Source: Candidatus Epulonipiscium sp. | GTDB taxonomy: Bacteria > Bacillota > Clostridia > Lachnospirales > Defluviitaleaceae | Direction: 5' to 3' | DNA length: 64,000 bases | Assembly: GCA_012519205.1 (NCBI GenBank) | Contig: JAAYQR010000023.1 | Location: forward strand, 62,001 to 126,000 | The notes under the pieces: model-generated | Database searches by the model: none | Told to the model about the DNA's origin: nothing | Seen by the model: the letters and a program-made list of their open reading frames with translations, nothing else | Translations under genes and position numbers: made by a program | Shown: positions 25,069-34,252 of the stretch, one piece after another | Layout: the number at the start of each line of letters is the position of its first letter | How positions within the stretch are numbered: position 1 is the first letter of the stretch

Positions 25069-27375
25069 TTATTTGAACCTTTCTCCATTTAATAATACTT
25101 CCTTAGATTCCATAGAGTTTATATTCACTTTAAAGCTTTCATATTTTTTATTATATTTCATGTGTTTATTTTTTATATTTATATTAATTTGTTCCCCATT
25201 TTCAACGGTTATTTCATAAAGGTTGTAAATGCCATTTTGATAATCAAAGGTTTCTCCATCGTCTTGATAATGGGTGTAGTAAGTTTTGGTATTATCTTTA
25301 GATAAATATATATCTAAGGTTAATTCTTTTATATCCTTTTCCCCAATATAATTTTGCTCTGGGTATATTGGTATTATAGAACCAGCCCTTATATATATAG
25401 GACAGACGTCTAAGGGAGCCTCTTTTATAATATATTGACCCCCTTCAAAACTCTCATTAGTCCAATAATCTACCCAATTATCACCCTTAGGAAGATAAAC
25501 TAATCTTTGAGTTTTTCCTTGCTCAACCATGGGGGCTATTAATATATTTTCCCCACATAAAAATTCATCGTTTATTTCATAGGTTTCTTCATCGGATTGA
25601 TATTGTAAAAGTAGAGGCCTTATAATTGGGGTACCCGTTTTTTCTGCATTCCACATAGCATCATATAAATATGGAATTAGCTTGTATCTAAGCTTTATAT
25701 ATTTTCTATTGATTGATTCTGTTCTTTCATCAAAAGCCCAAGGTTCCTGATCCCTAGTATTAGCAGCAGCATGATTTCTAAATAAAGGGGTAAATGCTCC
25801 AACCTGTACCCATCTGCTTAAAAGCTCAGCACTACAATCAAAACCAAAACCACCGACATCACACCCTGCAAAGCTCATGCCACTAAGTCCCAAATTCATA
25901 AGCATCGGTATAGACATTCTAAGATGCTCCCAAAAGCTTTGATTATCTCCTGTCCATACGGTAGAATACTTTTGTGTCCCTGCATAACATGCTCTTGTTA
26001 TTACAAATGGTCTTTTATTAGTGGATTCTTTAATTCCCTCATAGGTTGCTTTGGACATATAATGTCCATACACATTATGAATTTCCCTATGTTCTGCTAA
26101 AATCCCATCTTCATTAAACATCACATCATCCGGTAGGGGCCCATTAAAGCTAGCTGGCTCATTCATATCATTCCATATACCCGCTGCCCCTATGTCCATC
26201 ATGATTTTTTGATTTTTTGCCCACCATTTTCTTACTCCTTCATTGGCAAAGTCCGGATAAACTGAATCTCCCGGCCATACCCTATTTACATAAGTAATGC
26301 CATCTTTATCCGTGGCATAATAGTTATACTTAAGCCCCTTTTCATATATATCATATCCCCTGTCTTTTTTAACTCCAGGGTCTATTATAGTAACTATTTT
26401 GAAACCCTTTTCCTTAAGTTTAGATATCATTTCTTTTGGATTAGGAAATCTCTTATTATCCCAAGTAAATACCCTATACCCATCCATATAATCTATATCT
26501 AGATATATGGTATCACAGGGTATGTCTTTATTCCTAAAATTATCTGCGATTTCCCATACTCTTTTTTCAGTATCATAGGACCATCTGCATTGCTGATATC
26601 CTAAGGTCCATAGTTGCTGCATGGGAGCTCTTCCTGTTAGGGATGTATAACCACCCAATACTTCCTTTATGGAAGGACCATATATAAAATAATAATCCAA
26701 GTCCCCATCTACAGCAGCAAAATAATAATAATCTTTATTTTCCTTCCCCATATCAAAATGGGCCTCAAAAGTATTATCAAAGAATATTCCAAAAGCCTTT
26801 TTATCTTTTAAACCTATTAAAAATGGTATGGATTTATACAAAGATTCAAAAGACTCCACATGGGGGCTTGCATCATCTGTATTCCACATCTTGTAGTGAT
26901 AGCCTTTTTTATTAAGATGACCGGTATTTTCCCCTAGGCCATAAAAATATAAATTTTCTTCCATTTTCTTTATAACTTCAACCTTATATCTATATTCTTC
27001 TGCTACATTATGGCCTTCCTCGGATATTATTTCATAATCGGCACTTCTTCTTATAAAAGGATTTCTATTTTCGCGATAATCTTGACACAAGATATTATAA
27101 TCACTATCATATATATCCACTTTAAAATTATCGAAAATCTTTATATTAAGCATATCTGTTGAAATTAATATGTTTTGCTCTTCTTTGACAACATCAAAAT
27201 GGCATTCTATTGGTTTTAGATTTTCTATCGCCTTAGATGCCCTCTTTTCCCTTAGTAATGCCGAAAAAAAGTTCACTATACTAGGACTTATGATTTCTAT
27301 ACTCACTTCTTTGTTTTCAAAATTAATGTATACTTTATTTTTTTTCCTAGTAAAACTTTCGAGTTTTCCAAACAC
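25069..27375 (-). CDS. Glycoside hydrolase family 31 alpha-glucosidase
   Basis: The 768-residue protein has an N-terminal beta-sandwich and a (beta/alpha)8 catalytic domain. GIWNDMNEPASFN (about residue 400) holds the nucleophile Asp, and WTGDNQSFWEHLR (about 475) the acid/base Asp. YGLGENTG and LGYQQCRWSY are also typical of family alpha-glucosidases. It lacks a signal peptide, so action on imported alpha-glucosides or related oligosaccharides is likely. The start is GTG, with AGGAGG about seven bases upstream. It is convergent with the AraC gene and does not sit inside a transporter operon. Confidence 0.93.
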   Translation of the reverse strand: MFGKLESFTRKKNKVYINFENKEVSIEIISPSIVNFFSALLREKRASKAIENLKPIECHFDVVKEEQNILISTDMLNIKIFDNFKVDIYDSDYNILCQDYRENRNPFIRRSADYEIISEEGHNVAEEYRYKVEVIKKMEENLYFYGLGENTGHLNKKGYHYKMWNTDDASPHVESFESLYKSIPFLIGLKDKKAFGIFFDNTFEAHFDMGKENKDYYYFAAVDGDLDYYFIYGPSIKEVLGGYTSLTGRAPMQQLWTLGYQQCRWSYDTEKRVWEIADNFRNKDIPCDTIYLDIDYMDGYRVFTWDNKRFPNPKEMISKLKEKGFKIVTIIDPGVKKDRGYDIYEKGLKYNYYATDKDGITYVNRVWPGDSVYPDFANEGVRKWWAKNQKIMMDIGAAGIWNDMNEPASFNGPLPDDVMFNEDGILAEHREIHNVYGHYMSKATYEGIKESTNKRPFVITRACYAGTQKYSTVWTGDNQSFWEHLRMSIPMLMNLGLSGMSFAGCDVGGFGFDCSAELLSRWVQVGAFTPLFRNHAAANTRDQEPWAFDERTESINRKYIKLRYKLIPYLYDAMWNAEKTGTPIIRPLLLQYQSDEETYEINDEFLCGENILIAPMVEQGKTQRLVYLPKGDNWVDYWTNESFEGGQYIIKEAPLDVCPIYIRAGSIIPIYPEQNYIGEKDIKELTLDIYLSKDNTKTYYTHYQDDGETFDYQNGIYNLYEITVENGEQININIKNKHMKYNKKYESFKVNINSMESKEVLLNGERFK

Positions 27376-27481
27376 AATATCCCTCCTAAAAAATCCATAG
27401 TCTTAAGTATAAGTTTACCCAAAAACGCATTTGAAAACTACAACTTTCTTTAGGACTCTTTAAACTATCTTTAGATGGATA

Positions 27482-27835
27482 CTATAAAACCCCCATTGAA
27501 ACATATATGGGGATTGAAAACATAATTCCTTTTCCCAAATCGTTGATATTTAAATCAAGGATATTTTCAAGTTCATCCATAGCTTTTATCAAGGTATCTT
27601 CATCTTTTATGACAGAAAACACAGTTTTACCATAACTCCTTACAGAATCCACACTTTTCATGGAACTAGCAATCATAGGCACATAGATATCATCAAAATT
27701 ATATAAATTAGCGGAGCCTATGGAATCCATAACTGTAGCCCCCGATATACCTAATTCTTTCAGACATTTTAAAACGAGCTTCAAACTTTTTATATTGCTT
27801 AAAGTAGTAAAAAGAATATATCCCTTTGGCTTCAT
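27482..27835 (-). CDS. PII-like signalling protein (second of a tandem pair)
   Basis: A 117-residue protein whose pattern follows the PII/GlnB ferredoxin-like fold. An opening strand GYILFTTL is followed by a helix, then LKELGISGATVMDSIGS (the position of GxxGxTVxExxG in PII). A variable middle comes next, in the place of the T-loop, then KTVFSVIKDED and a closing GKGIMFSIPI that resembles the GDGKIF end of PII. It lies 27 bp after a similar gene and downstream of a cation/proton antiporter. AAAAGGAG precedes the ATG. The family call rests on fold pattern rather than strong identity. No uridylylation Tyr is evident. Confidence 0.55.
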   Translation of the reverse strand: MKPKGYILFTTLSNIKSLKLVLKCLKELGISGATVMDSIGSANLYNFDDIYVPMIASSMKSVDSVRSYGKTVFSVIKDEDTLIKAMDELENILDLNINDLGKGIMFSIPIYVSMGVL

Positions 27836-27862
27836 TTTATTGCTCCTTTTGGTTTTTATTAC

Positions 27863-28273
27863 TTAATAATATTCACTTTTTAGCACTTTATTTATCATCT
27901 TTTTGTCTTCTCTTTTTTCAATATGCCTTTCAAGTTCCCCTCCACGCATATGAGTAACGGGAAGAACAAACATAATACCCTTATTAGGCCTATCAATATC
28001 TCCCCCTAGAATTTTTTCTATTTGATTCATAGAAGATTTTACCTGTTCCTCTTTTTCAATAACAGAAAAAATAGTTTTATTGCTCATAGTACCCCCGTCT
28101 AATGACTTCATAAATCCCCCTATTAGTGGAATATTGTACATTCCCTTATCCTGGATAGTTCTTGCTCCCATTGTCTCTATAACTGTTGCTCCCCGAATTC
28201 CCAATTGTCTTAACTTAATCAAGATATCTGATAGATATTCGACTTCATTTAATACAATAAATAATACATACAT
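27863..28273 (-). CDS. PII-like signalling protein (first of a tandem pair)
   Basis: A 136-residue protein of the same type as its downstream neighbour: MYVLFIVLNEVEYLSDILIK, LRQLGIRGATVIETMGAR, a middle segment, then KTIFSVIEKEEQVKSSMNQIEKIL and NKGIMFVLPV. A charged C-terminal tail is added. The frame stays open upstream to 28333, inside the antiporter gene. AAGGGGATATAGGT fits the ATG at 28273, which gives a 19-bp gap. The tandem follows the antiporter gene directly, so the likely role is to bind a nucleotide or metabolite and control ion transport. That is inference. Confidence 0.6.
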   Translation of the reverse strand: MYVLFIVLNEVEYLSDILIKLRQLGIRGATVIETMGARTIQDKGMYNIPLIGGFMKSLDGGTMSNKTIFSVIEKEEQVKSSMNQIEKILGGDIDRPNKGIMFVLPVTHMRGGELERHIEKREDKKMINKVLKSEYY

Positions 28274-28292
28274 ACCTATATCCCCTTTCATA

Positions 28293-29531
28293 TTATTTTT
28301 TAATATTGCTAACCATAGTAGATGGGTCTTCATTGAACAAGTATTTTAAAAGAGGTGGAGCCACTAATGTTGAAACTGCTACTAAAAGGACAATACTTGT
28401 AAATGTTGCATCGGTAATAATATTTCTCGTTACTCCCTGATTGGCAATAATCAAGGTTACCTCTGCCCTTGCAATCATGCCCACACCTATTTGCAATGCT
28501 TCTTTTAGTTTAAATCCTGATATTAAAGCTCCAATACCACATCCTACAATTTTCCCTAATATCGCAATTATTACAATAACCAAGGCATATCCCCAGTATT
28601 TTAATATTTCTTCTGTAATATGGACTCTTAGTCCTATGCTTACAAAAAATATAGGAGTAAAAAGTGAATATGCCAACACCTGGATTCTTTTTGATACTTT
28701 TTGGTGATAAGGGGTTGTAGAAAAAATAACCCCGGCAATATAGGCCCCTGTAATGGCTGCGACTTTAAACACTTCGGAAAGGAAGGATAGAGTAAAACAC
28801 AAAATAATCGCAAATACAATTACCCTTTCACTCCAAATTGAACCATGAGCAAAACGGGTTATAAGTTTAGATACTATAACCCCAAAGAAAAAGGAAAACA
28901 CGAAAAAGATTGCCATTTTAACTATTAATCCTATAATACTACCACTTTCAGTAGGGTTAATCATCCCTGTAACTGCCGCAAGTAAAATAATACCTATCAC
29001 ATCATCTATAATTGCCGCCCCTAAGATAGATATTCCCTGTCTACTTCCCAATTGATTAATATCCCTTAACACAGATACAGAAATACTAACAGAAGTGGCA
29101 GTTAATATCGTTCCTATATAAAAGGCAAATAAAAATTGGTGTTGTTTTATACCCCCGGGTATATATTGATTAAATAAAAAGTATGGAACAACCGTTCCTA
29201 AAATTAATGGAACCATAACTCCCCCTAAAGCAATCAAAGAGTTTGCCTTACCAGAGGATTTTAATTCATTTATATCGGTTTCAAGTCCTGCAAGGAACAT
29301 CAAAAATATCACTCCTATTTCAGACATAATACCAATTAATTCATTTTGGCCATTGAGCCATCCTAGTATTGTCGGCCCTAAAACGACACCTATAAGAATC
29401 TGACCTAAAACCTTAGGCATTTTTAATAAATTAACTATCCATCCCCCTATCGAGGCTGCACCCAAAATAAGTGCCAAATCTAGAAGAAACCTTTTTTCTT
29501 CCAGACCCTGAAACATTTCAAAAATATCCAT
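28293..29531 (-). CDS. CPA2-family cation/proton antiporter (KefB/NapA type)
   Basis: The 412-residue protein has about twelve membrane helices and no C-terminal TrkA-N or TrkA-C domain. Typical features are LGQILIGVVLGPTILGWL, FLMFLAGLETDINEL, TSVSISVSVLRD and IIDDVIGIILL, which contains the paired acidic residues of CPA2 transporters, plus GMIARAEVTLIIANQG. It should exchange Na+ or K+ for protons. GGGAGGACGAAG precedes the ATG. In place of an attached nucleotide-binding regulatory domain, it is followed by two small PII-like genes. Confidence 0.9.
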   Translation of the reverse strand: MDIFEMFQGLEEKRFLLDLALILGAASIGGWIVNLLKMPKVLGQILIGVVLGPTILGWLNGQNELIGIMSEIGVIFLMFLAGLETDINELKSSGKANSLIALGGVMVPLILGTVVPYFLFNQYIPGGIKQHQFLFAFYIGTILTATSVSISVSVLRDINQLGSRQGISILGAAIIDDVIGIILLAAVTGMINPTESGSIIGLIVKMAIFFVFSFFFGVIVSKLITRFAHGSIWSERVIVFAIILCFTLSFLSEVFKVAAITGAYIAGVIFSTTPYHQKVSKRIQVLAYSLFTPIFFVSIGLRVHITEEILKYWGYALVIVIIAILGKIVGCGIGALISGFKLKEALQIGVGMIARAEVTLIIANQGVTRNIITDATFTSIVLLVAVSTLVAPPLLKYLFNEDPSTMVSNIKK

Positions 29532-29620
29532 CTTCGTCCTCCCATATGTATTTTAATTATTTATATTATACTCCTGTCATTTAACAAGTACAAATATCCC
29601 CTGAACCTTTTTAGAAAAAA

Positions 29621-29677
29621 TTAAAAGATTACACACTTATCCTGCTTTTATAGCAAAACAAATGTGTAATCTTTTAA
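29621..29677 (-). terminator. Terminator downstream of the LacI-family gene
   Basis: Fifteen-base arms (29621-29635 and 29663-29677) are perfectly complementary. The 27-base loop holds a smaller hairpin (TGCT/AGCA), and a T-rich tract follows on the minus strand. Confidence 0.7.
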
Positions 29678-29704
29678 TAATGTTTGAACTTATTGATAAT
29701 AGCC

Positions 29705-30745
29705 TTATTTTTTCATTTCGGGAAAAGACCTACTATATCTTATATTGCCTTCAACAATTATAGTTTCATAAGGCATATTCTTATTATTTAGCCTCCATAG
29801 AAGTTCTTGAACAAGCCTACCCCCGAGGTTATTTCTATCAATCTCCACTGTTGTTAGGTAAGGTTCAATGGCAGCTGCTTCCCTCTTATTGTCAAAACCA
29901 CAAACCGCTATATCTTCTGGGATTTTATATCCCTGTGACCTATAGTATTTGATTACCCACATAGCCACATCATCATTGCAGCATACAAATGCCTCAGGGA
30001 CCAATTTAATATTTTCCAGATGACTGCGTACCTCTTCATATATATAATATTTTTCAGGAGTATGCTTAATTAAACAAATTTCATCAATGATAGGTATACC
30101 ATTTGACTGCATTGCTTTTGCATATCCTTGATACCTATCATAGACTGTTCTGCAATAAGTAATGTCTCCTATAAATCCTATCTTTTTTCTACCTGTTTTT
30201 ATGAGGGTATTGGTAAATTCATAAACATTTTTCACACCCTCTACCAAAATTACATCTCCTAAGGGTTTATCGTCATACGGATTTACAGGGGCATCCAAAA
30301 AGACCATAGGAAGTTTTAAATTTGATAGTTTTAAAACAAAATCCTTCTTAAATACATCTAATAAAATAATTCCAACTACATTATCATACTTTACGGAAGC
30401 GGGTATTATTCCCTTTTCTTCATCTTCACGACTTACAAAACTATAAAGTACATTATATTCATTTTTATCTATTTTATCGAAAATTCCTAGGGCAATTTCG
30501 TCCCAGAAGCTGGAGATATCCCTATGAACGAAAACTATAATATTCTTGATTTCTTTTTTTGTATAACTTAAAAATTCTTCTTTAATCTTGGGATCTAACT
30601 TTTTATATCCCATTTCTGCTGCCTTAACAATAACCCTATATCTTGTTTCATAGGCTACGGTATCACTATTATTCAAAGCTTTAGATACAGTGTTTCTTGA
30701 TAAATTTAATTCTTCTGCTATAGTTTTTATAGATACTTTCTTCAT
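29705..30745 (-). CDS. LacI-family transcriptional regulator
   Basis: The 346-residue protein begins with the LacI headpiece (VSIKTIAEELNLSRNTVSKALNNS) followed by a periplasmic-binding-like sensor domain; CGFDNKREAAAIEPYLTTVEI is a typical late motif. GGAGGTATGAC precedes the ATG. It is the next gene, same strand, after the last gene of the 13-kb sugar-transport operon, separated by a hairpin. It is the natural candidate for the regulator of that operon, but this is inferred from position. Confidence 0.9.
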   Translation of the reverse strand: MKKVSIKTIAEELNLSRNTVSKALNNSDTVAYETRYRVIVKAAEMGYKKLDPKIKEEFLSYTKKEIKNIIVFVHRDISSFWDEIALGIFDKIDKNEYNVLYSFVSREDEEKGIIPASVKYDNVVGIILLDVFKKDFVLKLSNLKLPMVFLDAPVNPYDDKPLGDVILVEGVKNVYEFTNTLIKTGRKKIGFIGDITYCRTVYDRYQGYAKAMQSNGIPIIDEICLIKHTPEKYYIYEEVRSHLENIKLVPEAFVCCNDDVAMWVIKYYRSQGYKIPEDIAVCGFDNKREAAAIEPYLTTVEIDRNNLGGRLVQELLWRLNNKNMPYETIIVEGNIRYSRSFPEMKK

Positions 30746-30783
30746 GTCATACCTCCACTACCACTGCATCTTGTAGTCTATTT

Positions 30784-30822
30784 ATGAACCTCTTAGCAGA
30801 ATTATTCTGCTAAGAAGTTCAT
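30784..30822 (-). other. Intercistronic hairpin without a U-tract
   Basis: TCTTAGCAGA pairs with TCTGCTAAGA and, after one mismatch, ATGAAC pairs with GTTCAT, making a 16-pair stem with a five-base loop. The bases after it on the minus strand (AAATAG) are not a U-run. It may stop 3' exonucleases or tune lacI expression rather than terminate. Confidence 0.6.
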
Positions 30823-30839
30823 GTTAAAATTAAGCATGG

Positions 30840-32294
30840 TTATTTAGCTTTACTAAGAAGTTCATCAACTGCATCTTGTGCTACCTGTTTGTAAGCTTCC
30901 ACTGCTTGTGAAACCGTCATTTCTCCAGAAGTTACATTACCAATAATATCTCCCATAGGGAAGTTTGGAACGTATTCGTACAATTCAATTTTACCATTAT
31001 TTGCGGAAACATCAATAGAAAAGTCAACATCTTCTTGGGTTAAATAAAGGGTCTGTAACCATTCCATAGTACTATCATCTCTTATTGCTGGGTCATCCCC
31101 GAAAAACCATAACAATTCTTCCATTACTTGATATATCTTTTCAGGATCTTTGGTCCCTTTAGGAAGCGCAAATCCATCATAAGCAGCAGCATAGCATATA
31201 TCCGGAGAACCACTTGGTCCTACTGGGAATGGAACTATACTGTACTCAAATGGGAGGGAGGCTTTTGCCTCTGCTAACATCCAGCTTAAAACTGGGAAGA
31301 ATAAGATATTTCCTTCTTTATATGCATTAAAGTTGGCATCATAATTCCAGATATCATTTTCTGCATTGTATATAACCTTATCCACATTATACATCTTATT
31401 AATGAACTCTATAGTTTCCATGGTTCTAGGGTCATCTAAGTTTTGTTTTCCCGCGGCATCGTCGAAAATAGAGCCTCCATTTGCTACAACAAGACTAGCT
31501 AATCCAGTATTTATAAATCCTGAATAGCCATATGTATCCATAACTCCGTCTCCATCCTTATCTTGGGTTGCTGCCTTAGCAAGTTCTATGAATTTATCCC
31601 AATTCCAATCAGTTTTATTTCCATTGTATACTTCTCTTGGATCTTGTAATCCTAAATCCTGAATTATATTCTTATTGTATCCTAAGAATATGCCATTATT
31701 AGGTAAACCTATTGCATTAAATAGATATTCATCTCCAAGAATCTTTCCCAAAGATTGAACTGCTATTTGTTCTGTCTTAGCATCCGAATTACTTGATAGA
31801 TATTCACTCATAGGCATTAATAAATCATTTGCCATTGCAGGTAAAGAAAAACTAGATGGTAAGAAAACCACATCTGCATATGGTTCCCCTGACATAACAG
31901 AAGTTGTTAACTTTGGCTGTATTTCATCCCAAGAAATAATCATCATTTCGATTTTACAATTGTACTTTTCCTCAACCCTTTTTAGGTTTTCATACTTAGC
32001 AATCTCTTCAGGCAATGCTGTTGCCGGATCGGGTTCTTCCATATCACTATGGGCTACCACATCCCACCATCCGGAAACTGTAATAGTTTTTCCGCCTAAA
32101 TCAAAAGCCTCATATTTATCCCTGGGATCTTTAGGCTCTTCCACCTTTTCCGGTTCTTCCTTTTTTTCTGTCTCTGTTATATCTGCCTTGTCAATGTCTG
32201 TTGTCTCAACATCGTCCTTCTTCCCACATCCTGTAAAAGATAGGGTAAGAATAACCATCATTAATACTGAAACTAACCTAAAATACTTCTTCAT
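30840..32294 (-). CDS. Carbohydrate ABC transporter substrate-binding lipoprotein
   Basis: The 484-residue protein has a lipoprotein signal peptide with lipobox SFTGC (Cys23), then a threonine- and glutamate-rich linker to about residue 60, then a family 1 solute-binding domain (WDVVAHSDMEEPDPATALP, PYADVVFLPSS, DLGLQDPREVY-DWNWDKFIELAKAATQDKDGDGVMDTYGY). It should be anchored outside the membrane and deliver a sugar to the permease pair encoded just upstream. It is the last structural gene of the operon. The substrate is unknown. Confidence 0.88.
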   Translation of the reverse strand: MKKYFRLVSVLMMVILTLSFTGCGKKDDVETTDIDKADITETEKKEEPEKVEEPKDPRDKYEAFDLGGKTITVSGWWDVVAHSDMEEPDPATALPEEIAKYENLKRVEEKYNCKIEMMIISWDEIQPKLTTSVMSGEPYADVVFLPSSFSLPAMANDLLMPMSEYLSSNSDAKTEQIAVQSLGKILGDEYLFNAIGLPNNGIFLGYNKNIIQDLGLQDPREVYNGNKTDWNWDKFIELAKAATQDKDGDGVMDTYGYSGFINTGLASLVVANGGSIFDDAAGKQNLDDPRTMETIEFINKMYNVDKVIYNAENDIWNYDANFNAYKEGNILFFPVLSWMLAEAKASLPFEYSIVPFPVGPSGSPDICYAAAYDGFALPKGTKDPEKIYQVMEELLWFFGDDPAIRDDSTMEWLQTLYLTQEDVDFSIDVSANNGKIELYEYVPNFPMGDIIGNVTSGEMTVSQAVEAYKQVAQDAVDELLSKAK

Positions 32295-32362
32295 TTTAAA
32301 ACCCTCCTTGAAATTTGAATTTATTTTAAAAATAATAGAAATTATTTTTAAAACCTTATAAA

Positions 32363-33331
32363 TTAACCTACAATACCACTTCTTTCGATGCCCTCCATAA
32401 AATATCTTTGTAAAAATACATAAACAATAATAATCGGAGTGATAGCTAAGAGCACTGCTGCATTCATTATTAAATCTACATGCAATGGGTCATATATCCT
32501 ATCCACTGTACTAAGGGAACCAGCCATAGTCGTAAGTTTTAAGGCAAGCAAGTTAGAATTAGGCATAAACAAAGATGCATAAAAAGTATCATTATACTGC
32601 CATACTAGGGAAAACAATAATACAGTAACAATAGATGGAATCGCATTAGGAAGCATAATTCTAAAATATGTATAAAAACTCCCTGCCCCATCTATAAAAG
32701 CTGCTTCTTCTATTTCTTTAGGTAATCCCCTAAAAAACTGCCTAAAAATATAAATATAAAGACCAGATCTAAGCCCCATTCCCATTAACGTCATAAGGGT
32801 TATGGGAATCTTCGTATTTAATATACTTATTCCTTCTTTTCCTGTTACTAACTTGATAATCCCAAATAAATCAAAATATCTAAACTGTGTATAAAGAGGA
32901 ACCATGATTGTATATATGGGAACTACAATGGTCAATATTACACAGCCAAATAATATATTCCTCCCCGGAAACCTAAACCTAGCAAATCCATATCCGACTA
33001 AAGAACATATAAAAGCCTGAATTATCATTAACAAGAACACAAAGCTAACCGTAGAAAATAGAGTCTTTAGATAATTCATCTTAGTGTAAGCCTTTTTTAT
33101 ATGCTCCAGGGTTGGAGTTATTGGTATTAGATAAACCAAAGGGTTGTATGCATCTTCTATACTTGTAAAGGAATTACTAATAATGGTTATTATGGGTCCT
33201 AGCACTATGTAGGATATCCCAATAATAATAATCCATTTAAACACATCTAATAAAATACTTTTAATTTTACTTTGTACCTTATGTTTATCGTTTTCAGTTA
33301 TTTTAAACTCCATACCATAAGCTAATTTCAT
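32363..33331 (-). CDS. Carbohydrate ABC transporter permease (MalG type)
   Basis: A 322-residue membrane protein with six predicted helices and the EAA loop IEEAAFIDGAGSFYTYFRIMLPNAIPSI, which contacts the ATPase. A 30-residue charged N-terminal extension precedes the first helix. GGGAGGAGGGGG precedes the ATG. It pairs with the permease 15 bp upstream. No ATPase gene is in the operon, so a shared MsmX-like ATPase must serve it. Confidence 0.92.
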   Translation of the reverse strand: MKLAYGMEFKITENDKHKVQSKIKSILLDVFKWIIIIGISYIVLGPIITIISNSFTSIEDAYNPLVYLIPITPTLEHIKKAYTKMNYLKTLFSTVSFVFLLMIIQAFICSLVGYGFARFRFPGRNILFGCVILTIVVPIYTIMVPLYTQFRYFDLFGIIKLVTGKEGISILNTKIPITLMTLMGMGLRSGLYIYIFRQFFRGLPKEIEEAAFIDGAGSFYTYFRIMLPNAIPSIVTVLLFSLVWQYNDTFYASLFMPNSNLLALKLTTMAGSLSTVDRIYDPLHVDLIMNAAVLLAITPIIIVYVFLQRYFMEGIERSGIVG

Positions 33332-33346
33332 CTGCCCCCTCCTCCC

Positions 33347-34252
33347 TTAATTTTGATAGAATGTCTTTTTAGATATTAGATAACCTACAGTAATTAAAAT
33401 AATACATACACTGGCAGAGCTAAGTATGGACATAGCAGAACTCAGACCAAAATTCATAGAAGTAAATGCCGTAGTATAAATCGTATTTACCACATCGCTA
33501 ACTGTAAAAGAGTCTATAATTGTATATATGACATTAGTAAGGATAAGAGGACTTACCATAGGAAATGTTATTTTCCAAAAAGATTCATAGGTAGTTGCTC
33601 CTTCTATTTTTGCTACTTCATAGAGGGCTCCAGGTATTGCTTGAAGGGCCGCCAAAAATATTAATATCTGAACACTAGAGGCCTTAACTATATCGTATAT
33701 TCTATTAACTGCACCCTCTATATAATCTAATAAAATCGTGGGAAACCCAAGTTCCATAAAAACTCTTAGTAGATATCTTGCACTAAAGCCTGATGCTTCC
33801 CTCATTTCAGGAGGAACAGAAGATACCCCTCCTATAATCATATTCATAGCCGCTTGCAAAGCATCACTAATAGCACTAGAAAGCAGTATCACAGGAAGAA
33901 AAAAGATTGCCCTTACTACGGTTCTCCCTTTAAACTTTTGATTTAATATCATTGCCATAAGCAAACTAAAAAACACTATAAGGGGAACATCAATTAACAT
34001 ATCAGTAATAGATGTTGTAAGAATCCTATTAAATTCCCCATGCTTTGTTAAAGCATATATATAATTGGATATTCCCGCGAATTCCAATCTATAGCCCCCT
34101 GCAGGATTAACAATAACATTACATAGGCTATAATAGACGGCATGAAGTAAATTAATGGCAAAAAAACAGATAAATCCAATCAGCCAGGGGGATATAAAAG
34201 TAAAGCCCAATACCATTTCTCTTTGTCGTAAGGTCAATCCTTTTTTCTTCAC
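33347..34252 (-). CDS. Carbohydrate ABC transporter permease (MalF type)
   Basis: A 301-residue protein with six predicted helices: FISPWLIGFICFFAINLLHAVYYSL at the start and the EAA loop LYEVAKIEGATTYESFWKITFPMVSP. A GTG start codon overlaps the stop of the DUF5696 gene (GTGA), with GGAAGGGAA upstream. A large outside loop between helices two and four (about residues 130-190) is longer than in MalF-like minimal permeases. It is the partner of the next permease. Confidence 0.88.
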   Translation of the reverse strand: MKKKGLTLRQREMVLGFTFISPWLIGFICFFAINLLHAVYYSLCNVIVNPAGGYRLEFAGISNYIYALTKHGEFNRILTTSITDMLIDVPLIVFFSLLMAMILNQKFKGRTVVRAIFFLPVILLSSAISDALQAAMNMIIGGVSSVPPEMREASGFSARYLLRVFMELGFPTILLDYIEGAVNRIYDIVKASSVQILIFLAALQAIPGALYEVAKIEGATTYESFWKITFPMVSPLILTNVIYTIIDSFTVSDVVNTIYTTAFTSMNFGLSSAMSILSSASVCIILITVGYLISKKTFYQN

